64,000 bases of DNA from an uncultured Paracoccaceae bacterium (GCA_938049225.1 CALICM010000002.1:1-64000); one strand, 5' to 3'; positions 26,235 to 36,444 are shown, numbered from the stretch's first letter. The notes: generated from the letters alone by a model not told the origin. Translations and numbers: made by a program.

Positions 26235-27161
26235 TCACAGGCCCAGGGCCGTGGACACGGCGGCCGCAGCGTCGCCACCGTCCAGGGTCGTGACACCGTC
26301 AAGCCAGGCCATGACCGCATCGGGGTTGGCTTTCATCCAGGCGGTGGCGGCGTCGTCCGGGTCGGTCCCGTCGTTCAGGATCGCACCCATGATCTCGTTT
26401 TCCATGGCCAGCGTGAAGCTGAGGTTTTCCAGAAGTTTGCCGACATTCGCACATTCGGTGGCATAGCCGCTGCGGGTATTGGTAAAGACCGTCGCCCCAC
26501 CAAGGTTTGGACCGAAGACATCATCGCCGCCGGTCAGATAGGTTAGGTCGAAGTTGGCGTTCATTGGGTGCGGCTCCCACCCGAGAAACACCACCGGCTC
26601 GTCCCGTTTGGTGGCGCGATCAACCTGGGCGAGCATCCCCTGTTCCGAGCTCTCCTTGACCTCGAATGCGCTCAGGCCAAAGGCATCGGCGGCGATCATG
26701 TCGATGATCAGGCGGTTGCCATCATTGCCTGGCTCGATGCCATAGATCGTGGCGTCCAGCGCCTCGGCATGGGTGGCGATATCGGCGAAATCCTTGATGC
26801 CCAGGGCAGCGCCGGCGGCGTTGGTGGCCAGCGTGTATTTGGCCCCTTCCAGGTTGGCACGAACTGTATCGACCGTCCCAGTGTCGCGGTATGGGGCGAT
26901 ATCGCCTTCCATCGTCGGCATCCAGTTGCCCAGGAACACATCGATGTCGCCCGACGCCATCGAGGTATAGGTGACCGGCACAGACAGCACCTTGATGTCG
27001 GTCTCGTAACCCAATGCCTCAAGCACCACGGTGGTGGCTGCGGTGGTCGCGGTGATGTCCGTCCAGCCCACGTCGGAAAAGGTGACGGTGTCACAATTGG
27101 CTGCCGCAACCCCGGCCGAGGTCAGCAACGCCAAGGCGGCGGCGGTGGTATGTTTGATCAT
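26235..27161 (-). CDS. choX: Choline-binding periplasmic protein
   Basis: This 308-residue binding protein has the signal MIKHTTAAALALLTSAGVAAA and a ProX/ChoX-type mature chain with aromatic residues for caging a quaternary ammonium: FSDVGWTDITATTA, FLGNWMPTMEGD, GIEPGNDGN and VVFLGWEPHPMNANFDL. Trp and Tyr at these positions are the known choline-box side chains of the family. ProX would also fit by sequence. The divergent betICBA operon is the reason for naming it ChoX. Confidence 0.9.
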   Translation of the reverse strand: MIKHTTAAALALLTSAGVAAANCDTVTFSDVGWTDITATTAATTVVLEALGYETDIKVLSVPVTYTSMASGDIDVFLGNWMPTMEGDIAPYRDTGTVDTVRANLEGAKYTLATNAAGAALGIKDFADIATHAEALDATIYGIEPGNDGNRLIIDMIAADAFGLSAFEVKESSEQGMLAQVDRATKRDEPVVFLGWEPHPMNANFDLTYLTGGDDVFGPNLGGATVFTNTRSGYATECANVGKLLENLSFTLAMENEIMGAILNDGTDPDDAATAWMKANPDAVMAWLDGVTTLDGGDAAAAVSTALGL

Positions 27162-27182
27162 GTCTTCAGCTCCCCTTTTTTA

Positions 27183-27202
27183 TTGATTGACGAGTCAGTT
27201 AA
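27183..27202. promoter_or_regulatory. Probable BetI operator in the choX-betI control region
   Basis: TTGATTGAC-GA-GTCAGTTAA is an imperfect inverted repeat (7 of 9 pairs) in the 80-bp gap between divergent choX and betI. Its TTGA..TCAA character resembles known BetI sites. One bound repressor could control uptake and oxidation genes together, with choline as inducer. Confidence 0.6.
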
Positions 27203-27241
27203 AACCCATTCCAATCCCTTGGCAACTCAGGAGAGGCCCCG

Positions 27242-27820
27242 ATGCCCAAACTTGGGATGGAACCGGTTCGCAAGTCCGCCCTGATCGACGCGGCGATCGC
27301 CGAGATCGGCCGCACCGGATCCTTGGATGTTACGGTCAGCCAGATCGCAAAGAAAGCCGGAATGTCGAGCGCCTTAGCGCATCATTATTTTGGCAGCAAG
27401 GACCAGATTTTTCTGGCGGCGATGCGGCATATTCTGCGGATCTTTGGGGCCGAGGTGCGCGGCGCGCTAAGCATGGCTGACACACCCCGTCAGCGGCTGG
27501 CGGCGATCGTGCGGGCCAGTTTCTCGCCCCGCAATTTCCAGCCCGAGGTGATCAGCGCTTGGCTGAATTTTTATGTGCAAGCGCAAACGTCGGAGGCCGC
27601 GGCACGGTTGCTGCAGCTGTACCAGCGGCGGTTACACTCGAACCTGGTACATGATCTGCGCGGGCTGGGCGTGGCGACGCCAGGGCCGGTTGCCGAGGGG
27701 ATCGCTGCGCTGATTGATGGGGTCTACATCCGGCAGGCGCTGCGCGGGCGGGCCGTGGATCCGGGCGCTGCGATGACCATGGTGACCCGGTATTTGGATC
27801 TTGAAGTTGGGAAAATATGA
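27242..27820 (+). CDS. betI: BetI, TetR-family repressor of choline metabolism
   Basis: This 192-residue TetR-type repressor has an N-terminal helix-turn-helix with SQIAKKAGMSSALAHHYFGSKDQ, the highly conserved BetI recognition helix, and a helical ligand domain containing SFSPRNFQPEVISAWLNFY. In this family choline releases the repressor from DNA. The gene begins the betI-betC-GST-betB-betA operon and its stop overlaps the betC start. Confidence 0.95.
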   Translation: MPKLGMEPVRKSALIDAAIAEIGRTGSLDVTVSQIAKKAGMSSALAHHYFGSKDQIFLAAMRHILRIFGAEVRGALSMADTPRQRLAAIVRASFSPRNFQPEVISAWLNFYVQAQTSEAAARLLQLYQRRLHSNLVHDLRGLGVATPGPVAEGIAALIDGVYIRQALRGRAVDPGAAMTMVTRYLDLEVGKI

Positions 27821-29328
27821 TGCACCAGCCGAACATTCTGATCTTGATGGTGGACCAGCTGAGCGGCACACTGTTCCCGGATGGCCCAGCGGATTGGCTG
27901 CATGCGCCAAACCTGAAAGCACTGGCGGCGCGGTCAACGCGTTTTGCCAACAGCTATACCGCCTCGCCCCTCTGCGCGCCGGGGCGGGCGAGTTTTATGT
28001 CGGGGCTGCTACCCTCGCGGACCAAAGTCTATGACAACGCGGCGGAGTTTGCGTCCGACATCCCGACTTATGCGCATCACTTGCGGCGGGCGGGATATCA
28101 GACCTGTATGTCGGGCAAGATGCATTTTGTCGGCCCGGACCAGATGCATGGGCTTGAGGAGCGGTTGACGACGGATATTTACCCCGTCGATTTCGGCTGG
28201 ACCCCGGACTATCGCAAGCCGGGTGAGCGGATTGACTGGTGGTATCACAATATGGGCTCGGTCACCGGTGCGGGCGTGGCCGAGATCAGCAATCAGATGG
28301 AGTATGACGACGAGGTCGCCTATCACGCGACCCGCAAGGTCTATGACCTGGCGCGCGGGCAGGACGCGCGGCCCTGGTGTCTGACGGTCAGCTTTACCCA
28401 TCCGCATGATCCTTATGTGGCCCGGCGCAAATATTGGGATCTGTACGAGGATTGCGACCATTTGCTACCCGAAGTTCCGGCGATGGATTTTGAGGATCAC
28501 GATCCACATGCGCAACGGATTTTCGAGGCGAACGACTGGCGCAGCTTTGACATCTCGGACGAGGATATCCGCCGGTCCCGGCGGGCGTATTTCGCGAATG
28601 TCTCTTACCTGGACGACAAGATCGGCGAGATTTTGGAGGCGATGGAGACAACGCAGCAGGAAGCGGTGATCCTGTTCGTTTCGGACCATGGCGACATGCT
28701 GGGCGAACGCGGGCTGTGGTTCAAGATGTGCTTTTACGAAGGCTCGGCACGGGTGCCGCTAATGATCAGCGCACCCGGGATGGCGCCAGGGCTGATTGAT
28801 ACGCCGGTCTCGACCATCGATGTGACGCCGACGCTGTGCGATTTGGCCGGGGTGTCGATGGCCGAGGTCAGCCCTTGGGTCGAGGGGGAGAGCCTGGTGC
28901 CCCTGGGGCAGGACGGCAAGCGCACCGCGCCCGTTGCTATGGAGTACGCGGCCGAGGCGTCTTATGCGCCGATGGTCTGTCTGCGGGCGGGGCGCTGGAA
29001 GTATACGCGGTGTAACCTGGACCCCGAGCAGTTGTTCGACCTTGAGGCCGATCCGCAGGAGCTGTCCAATTTGGCGGGGGATCCGGCGCAGGCTGCGGTT
29101 CTACAAGATTTTCGGGCCCAGGCGGACGCGCGTTGGGACCTGGACCGCTTCGACGCGGATGTGCGCGAAAGCCAGGCCAGGCGCTGGGTCGTCTACGAGG
29201 CGCTGCGCAATGGTGAGTACTACCCCTGGGACTATCAACCACTGCAAAAGGCGTCAGAGCGGTACATGCGCAACCACATGGATCTGAACGAGGTTGAGGA
29301 CCGCCAGCGCTTCCCCAAGGGGGAATAG
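27817..29328 (+). CDS. betC: Choline-sulfatase
   Basis: This 503-residue sulfatase should hydrolyse choline-O-sulfate to choline and sulfate in the cytoplasm. The sulfatase signature SPLCAPGRASFMSG is present; C53 is the residue converted to formylglycine. The metal-binding ILMVDQLSG segment, the HPHDPY motif and the C-terminal FVSDHGDMLGERGLWFKM (metal-binding Asp/His) are all intact. The start overlaps the betI stop, with two consecutive ATGs possible (27817 or 27820). It links a plant/algal osmolyte to betaine synthesis. Confidence 0.95.
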   Translation: MMHQPNILILMVDQLSGTLFPDGPADWLHAPNLKALAARSTRFANSYTASPLCAPGRASFMSGLLPSRTKVYDNAAEFASDIPTYAHHLRRAGYQTCMSGKMHFVGPDQMHGLEERLTTDIYPVDFGWTPDYRKPGERIDWWYHNMGSVTGAGVAEISNQMEYDDEVAYHATRKVYDLARGQDARPWCLTVSFTHPHDPYVARRKYWDLYEDCDHLLPEVPAMDFEDHDPHAQRIFEANDWRSFDISDEDIRRSRRAYFANVSYLDDKIGEILEAMETTQQEAVILFVSDHGDMLGERGLWFKMCFYEGSARVPLMISAPGMAPGLIDTPVSTIDVTPTLCDLAGVSMAEVSPWVEGESLVPLGQDGKRTAPVAMEYAAEASYAPMVCLRAGRWKYTRCNLDPEQLFDLEADPQELSNLAGDPAQAAVLQDFRAQADARWDLDRFDADVRESQARRWVVYEALRNGEYYPWDYQPLQKASERYMRNHMDLNEVEDRQRFPKGE

Positions 29329-29329
29329 G

Positions 29330-29968
29330 ATGGATCTGTATGGCCGCGAAACCTCATCGAATGTGCAAGTTGTCCGCTGGGCGCTATTAGAGATGGGGTT
29401 GCCGTTCCAGCGCCATGACGTCGGTGGTGAATTTGGCGGGCTGGACACGCCTAAGTTTCGCGCGCTGACCCCGGTGGGTAAGATCCCGGTGCTGGTTGAC
29501 GGTGGCCAGGCGATTTTCGAAAGCTCGGCCATTTTGCGGTATTTGGCGGCGCGCTATGGTGGGGAGGCGTGGTGGCCCGCTGACCCCATGGCGCGGGCGC
29601 AGGTCGACAAATGGGCGGAATGGGCCAAGCGCGATGTGGCTGACGCCTTTACCGGCCCGATCTTTTGGCGTGTCGTGCGCACGCCCGCCGAACGCCGTGA
29701 CCCCGTGGCGATCCGCGCGGCCGTGGACACATTTGAATCTGCACTGGACGTGGCCGAAGCGCAGCTAACACGGCACCCCTGGCTGGCGGGCGCGGCGATC
29801 AGCCTGGGGGATCTGGTGTTGGGCCATGTCCTCTATAGATATTTTGACATCGACATTGCGCGACGGCCCTTTCCGGCGCTGTCCGCTTACTATGCTCGAT
29901 TGACCCAACGCTCGGGTTACGCCGAGGCTGTGATGGTTTCCTACGACAGCTTGCGCGACACAATCTGA
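29330..29968 (+). CDS. Glutathione S-transferase inside the bet operon
   Basis: This protein of about 212 residues begins [21 protein letters not shown]. It has a GST thioredoxin-like domain with [26 protein letters not shown] and a helical C-terminal domain with [24 protein letters not shown]. It starts one base after the betC stop and is followed by betB, so it is inserted between two enzymes of the choline pathway. GSTs are not part of the classical pathway. It might protect against reactive aldehyde, but that is a guess. Confidence 0.9.
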   Translation: MDLYGRETSSNVQVVRWALLEMGLPFQRHDVGGEFGGLDTPKFRALTPVGKIPVLVDGGQAIFESSAILRYLAARYGGEAWWPADPMARAQVDKWAEWAKRDVADAFTGPIFWRVVRTPAERRDPVAIRAAVDTFESALDVAEAQLTRHPWLAGAAISLGDLVLGHVLYRYFDIDIARRPFPALSAYYARLTQRSGYAEAVMVSYDSLRDTI

Positions 29969-29997
29969 CCCTGGCCCCGACCGAAAGCCCCACCCAT

Positions 29998-31452
29998 ATG
30001 TATGACACTCAACCCACCGCCAGCCATTTCATCGATGGCGCTTATGTCGAGGATACCGCAGGGGCGGTGATCGACGTGATCTATCCCGCGACCGGCGCGG
30101 TCATCGCGCAGGTGCATGCGGCGACCCCCGCGATTGTCGAGCAAGCCGTGGCGAGCGCGCAGGCCGCACAGTGCGCTTGGGCCGCGATGCCGGGCCTGGA
30201 ACGCGGGCAGGTGCTGCGCCGGGCGGCCGAGATGATCCGGGTGCGGAACCGGGACCTGAGTGTGCTGGAGACCTGGGACACAGGCAAACCGTTGCAGGAA
30301 ACGCTGGTCGCCGATGCGGCAAGCGGCGCGGATGCGCTGGATTATTTCGGGGGGTTGGCGGGCGATCTGACCGGCGCGCATATCCCCCTGGGCGCTGATT
30401 TCGCCTATACGATCCGCGAGGCTCTGGGCGTTTGCGTCGGCATTGGGGCCTGGAATTACCCAACCCAGATCGCGTGCTGGAAAGCGGCCCCCGCGCTGGC
30501 CTGTGGCAATGCGATGGTTTTCAAACCCTCTGAAACCACCCCGTTGTGTGCCCTCAAGATCGCCGAGATCCTGGTCGAGGCGGGGTTGCCAAAGGGCTGT
30601 TTCAACGTGGTCCAGGGGCTGGGGGACGTGGGCGGTGCTTTGGTCTCGGACCCTCGGGTGGCTAAGGTCTCGCTGACCGGTTCGGTCCCGACGGGGCGCC
30701 GGGTGAATGCGGCTGCGGCCGCTGATCTGAAGCATGTGACGATGGAGTTGGGTGGGAAATCCCCGCTGATCATCTTTGACGACGCGGATCTTGAGGATGC
30801 CGTGGGCGGGGCGATGATGGGGAATATGTACTCGGCCGGGCAGGTTTGCTCGAACGGGACGCGGGTGTTTGTGCAGCGGGGTATTCGGGACGCGTTCCTC
30901 GCGCGCTTCGCAGAACGCGCTGCACAGATCCGCCTGGGCGACCCCATGGACGAGGCGGTTCAGATGGGCCCACTGGTGAGTGCGGCCCAGATGGAGAAAG
31001 TGCTGGGCTATATAGAGACAGCGCGGGCCGAGGGCGCGCGGCTGATCTGCGGCGGCGCGCGCGTGGACACGCCTGGGGTCTTTGTGGAGCCGACCGTTTT
31101 CGCCGATGTGACTGACGGCATGACGATCGCGCAGGAGGAGGTGTTTGGGCCCGTCATGGCGGTCCTGGATTTCGACGATGAGGACGAGGTGATTGCCCGC
31201 GCCAATGCCACCGACTTCGGCCTGGCGGCGGGTGTTTTCACCCGCGACCTGACCCGTGCACACCGGGTGATCCGCCAGCTTGAGGCGGGCACTTGTTGGA
31301 TCAACACCTATAATCTGACGCCGGCGGGGATGCCCTTTGGCGGTTTCAAAGCTTCGGGGTTGGGGCGCGAGAATGCGGCCGCCGCGATAGAGCACTACAC
31401 GAAAACCAAATCGGTCTATGTCGCGATGGGGCCGGTCGATGCGCCGTACTGA
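29998..31452 (+). CDS. betB: Betaine aldehyde dehydrogenase
   Basis: This 484-residue aldehyde dehydrogenase should oxidise betaine aldehyde to glycine betaine with NAD(P). The catalytic cysteine is C284 in [14 protein letters not shown] and the general base is in [12 protein letters not shown]. The NAD-binding region reads [23 protein letters not shown] and [13 protein letters not shown]. The length and VCSNGTR motif match BetB. It lies between the GST gene and betA. Confidence 0.96.
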   Translation: MYDTQPTASHFIDGAYVEDTAGAVIDVIYPATGAVIAQVHAATPAIVEQAVASAQAAQCAWAAMPGLERGQVLRRAAEMIRVRNRDLSVLETWDTGKPLQETLVADAASGADALDYFGGLAGDLTGAHIPLGADFAYTIREALGVCVGIGAWNYPTQIACWKAAPALACGNAMVFKPSETTPLCALKIAEILVEAGLPKGCFNVVQGLGDVGGALVSDPRVAKVSLTGSVPTGRRVNAAAAADLKHVTMELGGKSPLIIFDDADLEDAVGGAMMGNMYSAGQVCSNGTRVFVQRGIRDAFLARFAERAAQIRLGDPMDEAVQMGPLVSAAQMEKVLGYIETARAEGARLICGGARVDTPGVFVEPTVFADVTDGMTIAQEEVFGPVMAVLDFDDEDEVIARANATDFGLAAGVFTRDLTRAHRVIRQLEAGTCWINTYNLTPAGMPFGGFKASGLGRENAAAAIEHYTKTKSVYVAMGPVDAPY

Positions 31453-31458
31453 CCCGTG

Positions 31459-33120
31459 ATGGAAGCGGATTTTGTGATTGTCGGTGCGGGTTCGGCCGGT
31501 TGTGCGATGGCCTATCGGTTGTCCGAGGATGGGCAGCATTCGGTGCTGGTGATCGAATTCGGCGGCTCGGACGCGGGGCCGTTGATCCAGATGCCCGGGG
31601 CGCTGTCCTATCCGATGAATATGAAGCGCTATGACTGGGGGTACCGGTCCGAGCCCGAGCCGCATTTGGGCGGGCGGCGGCTGGCGACCCCAAGGGGCAA
31701 GGTGATCGGTGGGTCGTCGTCGATCAACGGGATGGTCTATGTGCGGGGGCACGCGCGGGATTACGACCACTGGGCCGAGAGTGGGGCGGCTGGGTGGGCC
31801 TATGCCGACGTGCTGCCGTACTTTCAGCGGATGGAATGCTGGGACCCGGCCGGGCATGGCGGCGATCCGGCCTGGCGGGGGGCGGATGGCCCGCTGCATG
31901 TGAAACGCGGCAAACGGGACAACCCGCTGGTGACGGCCTTTGTCGAGGCGGGGCGGCAGGCGGGGTATCAGACCACCGACGACTATAATGGCGCGCAGCA
32001 GGAGGGGTTTGGCCCGATGGAGCAGACCGTCTATCGCGGTCAGCGCTGGTCTGCGGCGAATGCCTATCTGAAGCCCGCGCTGAAACGGTCGAACTGTGAC
32101 CTGTTGCGCGGGTTCGCGCGGCGTGTCGTGATCGAGAACGGTCGCGCGGTGGGGGTCGAGGTCGCACGGGGCGGCGGGGTCGAGGTGATCCGGGCGCGAC
32201 GCGAGGTGATCCTTGCGGCCTCGTCAATCAACACGCCTAAGCTGCTGATGCTGTCGGGTGTGGGACCAGGGGCGCATTTGGCCGAGCATGGGATTGCCTG
32301 CGCGGCGGACCGGCCGGGGGTGGGGCAGAACCTGCAGGATCATCTGGAGGTCTATGTCCAAATGGCCAGCCTGCAGCCGGTGACGTTGTTCAAGTATTGG
32401 AACCTGTGGGGCAAGGCTTGGGTCGGCGCGCAATGGTTGTTGAACAAAAGCGGGCCGGGCGCGTCGAACCAATTTGAATCCGCGGCCTTTATTCGGTCCC
32501 GCGCTGGGGTGGACTATCCCGATATTCAGTATCACTTCCTGCCCATCGCGGTGCGCTATGACGGTCAGGCCGCCGCCGAGGGGCACGGGTTTCAGGCGCA
32601 TGTCGGCCCCATGCGCTCACCCTCGCGCGGGGCGGTGAGCCTGCGATCAGCGGATCCCATGGATGCGCCGAAGATCGTTTTCAACTACATGAGCCAGCCG
32701 CAGGACTGGCAGGATTTCAAAACCTGCATCCACCTAACGCGCGAGATCTTCGGCCAAGCGGCTTTCGCACCCTATGCCGGGAAAGAGATCCAGCCGGGCG
32801 CCGATGTTCGGACCGACGATCAGATCGACGCTTTCATTCGTGACCACGCGGAAAGCGCCTATCACCCTTGTGGAACCGCAAAAATGGGGGCGGTGACTGA
32901 TCCCTTGGCCGTCGTCGATCCGGACTGTCGGGTGATCGGGGTCGAGGGCTTGCGGGTGGCCGACAGCTCGATCTTTCCGCGGATCACAAACGGGAATTTG
33001 AACGGGCCGTCTATTTTGGTGGGCGAGAAGGCTTCGGACCATATTTTAGGGCAAACGCCCCTCCCACGCTCGAATGCTGAGCCTTGGCTGCATCCAGATT
33101 GGGAAACCGCGCAGCGCTGA
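31459..33120 (+). CDS. betA: Choline dehydrogenase
   Basis: This protein of about 553 residues is a GMC-family flavoenzyme that oxidises choline to betaine aldehyde, usually at the inner membrane. The FAD motif [18 protein letters not shown] opens the protein, followed by [15 protein letters not shown] and the C-terminal substrate/FAD signature [11 protein letters not shown] with catalytic histidine, plus [21 protein letters not shown] three bases upstream (31456) is an alternative start. It is the last gene of the operon. Confidence 0.96.
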   Translation: MEADFVIVGAGSAGCAMAYRLSEDGQHSVLVIEFGGSDAGPLIQMPGALSYPMNMKRYDWGYRSEPEPHLGGRRLATPRGKVIGGSSSINGMVYVRGHARDYDHWAESGAAGWAYADVLPYFQRMECWDPAGHGGDPAWRGADGPLHVKRGKRDNPLVTAFVEAGRQAGYQTTDDYNGAQQEGFGPMEQTVYRGQRWSAANAYLKPALKRSNCDLLRGFARRVVIENGRAVGVEVARGGGVEVIRARREVILAASSINTPKLLMLSGVGPGAHLAEHGIACAADRPGVGQNLQDHLEVYVQMASLQPVTLFKYWNLWGKAWVGAQWLLNKSGPGASNQFESAAFIRSRAGVDYPDIQYHFLPIAVRYDGQAAAEGHGFQAHVGPMRSPSRGAVSLRSADPMDAPKIVFNYMSQPQDWQDFKTCIHLTREIFGQAAFAPYAGKEIQPGADVRTDDQIDAFIRDHAESAYHPCGTAKMGAVTDPLAVVDPDCRVIGVEGLRVADSSIFPRITNGNLNGPSILVGEKASDHILGQTPLPRSNAEPWLHPDWETAQR

Positions 33121-33155
33121 GCGACACAGTCGCCCCCAAGCACCGCGCTTGATCC

Positions 33156-33599
33156 CTACACCGAGATCTGCGTGAAGCGATACCGCAGGAACAGGCGTTC
33201 CGACGCGAGCCCCGCGTCCCAGGGCCGTTCGGTGGTCACGCAGGTGGCCATCGAATTCTCGTCAAAACTGTTCAGCCGCGTAAACGACAGGATCTTGTTC
33301 AAGATCACCTCCTCGTCGGTTTCCAGCGACGTCATGGCCTGAATACGCGGCTCGATCGCGCGAATGCCGAGCAGACCGTCGGTATAGACGGCGCCGCAAA
33401 CCTCGGTCAGCCCCGCACGCTCGCGGATCAGGAAATAAAAGGTGGTCACCGAGTCCTGTTGCCGCCATTGCAGGCGCTGCGTTGCGAACTCTTCGGTGAT
33501 CGGGATCTGGCCGGTGGGCGCGCTGGTGACCACCCCTGTGCAACCACTCAGCCAGATGCCCACCGCCAAAGCTGCCCAAGATTTGATCCGACGTGTCAC
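33156..33599 (-). CDS. Lipoprotein of a local family (copy 3)
   Basis: This 147-residue protein has a lipoprotein signal with lipobox WLSGC at the end of MTRRIKSWAALAVGIWLSGC. The mature part shares WRQQDSVTTFY, GLTEVCGAVYTDG, EPRIQ and FTRLNSFDENSMATC with the gene at 34189, and the general layout with the gene at 33693. The two conserved cysteines (VCGA and ATC) probably form a disulfide. It should sit in the periplasm or outer membrane. The function is unknown. Confidence 0.8.
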   Translation of the reverse strand: MTRRIKSWAALAVGIWLSGCTGVVTSAPTGQIPITEEFATQRLQWRQQDSVTTFYFLIRERAGLTEVCGAVYTDGLLGIRAIEPRIQAMTSLETDEEVILNKILSFTRLNSFDENSMATCVTTERPWDAGLASERLFLRYRFTQISV

Positions 33600-33692
33600 T
33601 CCAAACCCCGTGTTTTCACCCTTAACAACAACAGTACTAAGGCAGGGGGCCCGGAGCTAAAAGACACAGTCGCGCGACGCGAGTGGCCGGGA

Positions 33693-34127
33693 TCAGTAGA
33701 ACCGCTTCGAGCCGCCCAGATCTGCAGGCGCGGTGAGGAAGGCGTCGGACCAGGGAATACCGGTATCCCGGCAATTGGCCGCGCTCGTTTCTAACGCTTC
33801 CGATGAGTTCACGCGTTTGAAAAAGCTGAGCCCTTCGATCATCCGCTGTCCGTTCATCATCAACGTATAGTCCGCCATGACTTTCGCGCTGAGCCCTGCG
33901 GTGGATACGCCGCTTTGGTACTGTGTTCCGCAAACCGCCGTCGTGCCGCCCACGTTTTGTACCGACATGACAAACTCAATGCCGCCGACGCCACTGGCCC
34001 AGTCAAAGCCATGCGACATAACACGATCAGTGTGCGCGCGTGAGGGCAGCTCATTCGCAGTTTGGACACAGGCCGAAAGCGCGCCAAGCGCCAGTGCGCT
34101 CAACACCGTGAAACGGAGTTTAGACAT
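33693..34127 (-). CDS. Lipoprotein of a local family (copy 2, divergent)
   Basis: This 144-residue lipoprotein begins MSKLRFTVLSALALGALSAC with a good lipobox (LSAC). Its mature part is more divergent than the other two but keeps TTAVCGTQYQSG, a MMNGQ..EGLSFFKRVNSSEALETSAANC segment and IPWSDAF, at the same spacing. It lacks the W..QDSVT block. The start at 34127 fits the signal peptide, while an upstream in-frame extension does not. The function is unknown. Confidence 0.75.
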   Translation of the reverse strand: MSKLRFTVLSALALGALSACVQTANELPSRAHTDRVMSHGFDWASGVGGIEFVMSVQNVGGTTAVCGTQYQSGVSTAGLSAKVMADYTLMMNGQRMIEGLSFFKRVNSSEALETSAANCRDTGIPWSDAFLTAPADLGGSKRFY

Positions 34128-34188
34128 AAGATTGTTCCTTTTTTGCAGTGTAAGTCTCTTAGAAGGCTGACCCGTCGGGGTGCGACCT

Positions 34189-34665
34189 TCAGATTTCAAA
34201 TTTCAGGGAGCGAAAGCGCAGCTGCGGCGGGTTCGCGGCCCACCGCTGTTCCCAAGGAATCGCTGTCACGACGCAATTGGCCATCGAACCATTGTCGAAA
34301 CTGCGCAACCGGTTAAAAAAGCTGATCGAATTGACCACCAAAGTGCCGTCGCTCTCAAGACCACCGCTATTCAACAGGCGCGGTTCCAGCGATTTCACGA
34401 TGCCAGTGCCCTCGGAATAGATCGCGCCGCAGATCTCGGTCACGCCACCGCGGTCGCGGGCGGCATAGATGTAACGGGTGACGCTGTCCTGACGTTCCCA
34501 GCCTTGGGAAACAACGGCGAAGTCACGGGTGATCGGGGTCTTCCCAGTCGGAGTTCCGCTGCCTGGGTTCCCGCATGCGGCGGCAAGTGCTGTGGCCGCT
34601 AAAGCCGTCAGCCGAAATGATTTAAACAAGGGTCGAATGTCCTTATGGTTGTTTCGCGCACGCAT
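34189..34665 (-). CDS. Lipoprotein of a local family (copy 1)
   Basis: This protein of up to 158 residues carries a lipoprotein signal ending LAATALAAAC. The translational start is uncertain: ATG 34665 gives a rather long, basic leader. The mature chain shares GWERQDSVTRYIY, GVTEICGAIYSEG, LEPRLL, FFNRLRSFDNGSMANC and TAIPWEQ with the copy at 33156. It is divergent from the 5'-nucleotidase gene at 34777, with a 110-bp shared control region. The function is unknown. Confidence 0.78.
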   Translation of the reverse strand: MRARNNHKDIRPLFKSFRLTALAATALAAACGNPGSGTPTGKTPITRDFAVVSQGWERQDSVTRYIYAARDRGGVTEICGAIYSEGTGIVKSLEPRLLNSGGLESDGTLVVNSISFFNRLRSFDNGSMANCVVTAIPWEQRWAANPPQLRFRSLKFEI

Positions 34666-34776
34666 TATTCGCGCCTAAATGAGGCAGAAAAAGAGCAGGC
34701 TGAAAAACTTGTGTCCCCGTTGCGAAAATGCTCCACTGTCTTGGTCTCTGCTTTCCGCTTAATACAGGAGTTTTCG

Positions 34777-36354
34777 ATGTCCTTTCGCGCCATTTTGCTT
34801 GCCGGTGCCAGCCTGGCCTTCACTGCCGGTGCCGCCCTGGCGGACTACCAACTGACGGTACTGCACACGAACGATTTTCACGCACGGTTCGAGCCGATCA
34901 GCAAATACGACAGCGGCTGTTCGGCTGAGGACAACGCCGCTGGCGAGTGTTTCGGTGGCACCGCCCGCCTGGTCACAGCGATCGCCGATGCGCGAGCGCG
35001 GAACAACAACACAGTGCTTTTCGACGGTGGCGATCAGTTCCAAGGCACCCTGTTTTATACCTATTACAAGGGCAAGATGGCCGCCGAGTTCATGAACAAA
35101 CTGGGCTATGACGCGATGACCGTCGGCAACCATGAATTCGACGACGGCCCCGAGGTGCTGCGCGGCTTCATGGATGCGGTCGACTTTCCGGTGCTGATGT
35201 CCAACGCCGATGTCTCGGGCGAGCCATTGTTGGCGGACAAGCTGGCCAAATCCACGATCATCGAACGGGGCGGAGAGAAGCTGGGCCTGATTGGCCTGAC
35301 CCCGGTCAATACACCAGAACTGGCAAGCCCCGGCAGCAACATCACCTTCACCGAACCCGCCGACGCGGTGGCCGGCGAGGTCGCCAAGTTGGAGGCCGAG
35401 GGGGTCAACAAGATCATCGTTCTAAGCCATTCGGGCTATAATGTCGATCTGGCGGTGGCCGAAGCGGTGCCGCAAGTGGATGTGATTGTTGGCGGGCACA
35501 GCAATACGTTGCTCAGCAACACCCAAGAGCGCGCCGTCGGTCCCTATCCTACCATGGTGGGTAGCACGGCGGTTGTGCAAGCCTATGCCTATGGCAAGTT
35601 TTTAGGCGAATTGAACGTCACCTTCGATGACGCGGGCAACGTGACCGAAGCGGTGGGCGAGCCCGTGCTGATCGATGGCACCGTGGCCGAGGATACCGAC
35701 ACCCTGGCCCGGATCGCGGAATTGTCCCAGCCCCTCGACGAGATCCGCAACAAAGTGGTCGCCGAAAGTGCCGCACCGATCGAGGGCAACCGTGACGTCT
35801 GCCGTGCGATGGAATGCGAGATGGGCAATTTGGTCGCCGATGCCATGCTTGACCGGGTCAAAGACCAGGGCATCCAACTTGCCATCGCCAACTCGGGCGG
35901 TTTGCGTGCGTCGATTGACGCGGGCGAGGTGACCATGGGCGAGGTTCTGACAGTCTTGCCCTTCCAAAATACACTGTCGACTTTCCAGATCAGCGGTGCG
36001 GATGTGGTGGCCGCCCTTGAGAATGGCGTCAGTCAGGTCGAAGACGGCTCGGGCCGGTTCCCACAGGTGGCGGGCATGACCTTTACCTGGGATCCCAGCA
36101 AGGAACCCGGCAGCCGCGTGGTCGAGGTGATGGTCGTCACCGACAGTGGCCCCGAGCCGATTGATCCGGCGGCCACCTATGGTGTTGTTTCGAACAATTT
36201 CGTACGCGGTGGTGGCGATGGCTATGCGATGTTCACGGATGCTGAGAACGCCTATGATTTCGGACCGGATCTGGCCGACGTGACAGCCGAGTATCTGGCG
36301 GCGAACGCGCCTTATGCGCCCTTTGTTTCCGGCCGCATCACCGCTGTGGAATAA
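34777..36354 (+). CDS. Periplasmic 5'-nucleotidase / UshA-type metallophosphatase
   Basis: This 525-residue exported enzyme has a signal MSFRAILLAGASLAFTAGAALA, then the metallophosphatase motifs LTVLHTNDFHARFEP, FDGGDQFQGTLFY, TVGNHEFDDG and VIVGGHSNTLL, followed by the C-terminal nucleotide-binding domain with NSGGLRASIDAGEVTMGEVLTVLPF. It should dephosphorylate extracellular nucleotides, releasing phosphate and nucleosides. The start at 34777 follows CAGGAG at good spacing. The hairpin at 36362 is its terminator candidate. Confidence 0.93.
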   Translation: MSFRAILLAGASLAFTAGAALADYQLTVLHTNDFHARFEPISKYDSGCSAEDNAAGECFGGTARLVTAIADARARNNNTVLFDGGDQFQGTLFYTYYKGKMAAEFMNKLGYDAMTVGNHEFDDGPEVLRGFMDAVDFPVLMSNADVSGEPLLADKLAKSTIIERGGEKLGLIGLTPVNTPELASPGSNITFTEPADAVAGEVAKLEAEGVNKIIVLSHSGYNVDLAVAEAVPQVDVIVGGHSNTLLSNTQERAVGPYPTMVGSTAVVQAYAYGKFLGELNVTFDDAGNVTEAVGEPVLIDGTVAEDTDTLARIAELSQPLDEIRNKVVAESAAPIEGNRDVCRAMECEMGNLVADAMLDRVKDQGIQLAIANSGGLRASIDAGEVTMGEVLTVLPFQNTLSTFQISGADVVAALENGVSQVEDGSGRFPQVAGMTFTWDPSKEPGSRVVEVMVVTDSGPEPIDPAATYGVVSNNFVRGGGDGYAMFTDAENAYDFGPDLADVTAEYLAANAPYAPFVSGRITAVE

Positions 36355-36361
36355 CAATGGT

Positions 36362-36389
36362 CCCCAGGCCGCCGCTTCGTCGGCCTGGG
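36362..36389 (+). terminator. Hairpin after the 5'-nucleotidase gene
   Basis: CCCAGGCCG and CGGCCTGGG form a 9-bp stem around CCGCTTCGT a few bases after the stop codon. There is no T-run, so it may act as a terminator with help or as a 3' stabiliser. Confidence 0.55.
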
Positions 36390-36444
36390 ATGTGCCTGCC
36401 GCCCAGTGCCTCAGCCGCCCCATCTCTGCATGAAAGCTTCGTAA

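Noticed and set aside
24288-27161. Calling the transporter ProXWV (glycine betaine/proline) instead of ChoXWV
   Set aside because: Sequence alone allows both. The divergent betI-betC-betB-betA operon, the short ChoW length and the reduced CBS part of the ATPase favour ChoXWV.
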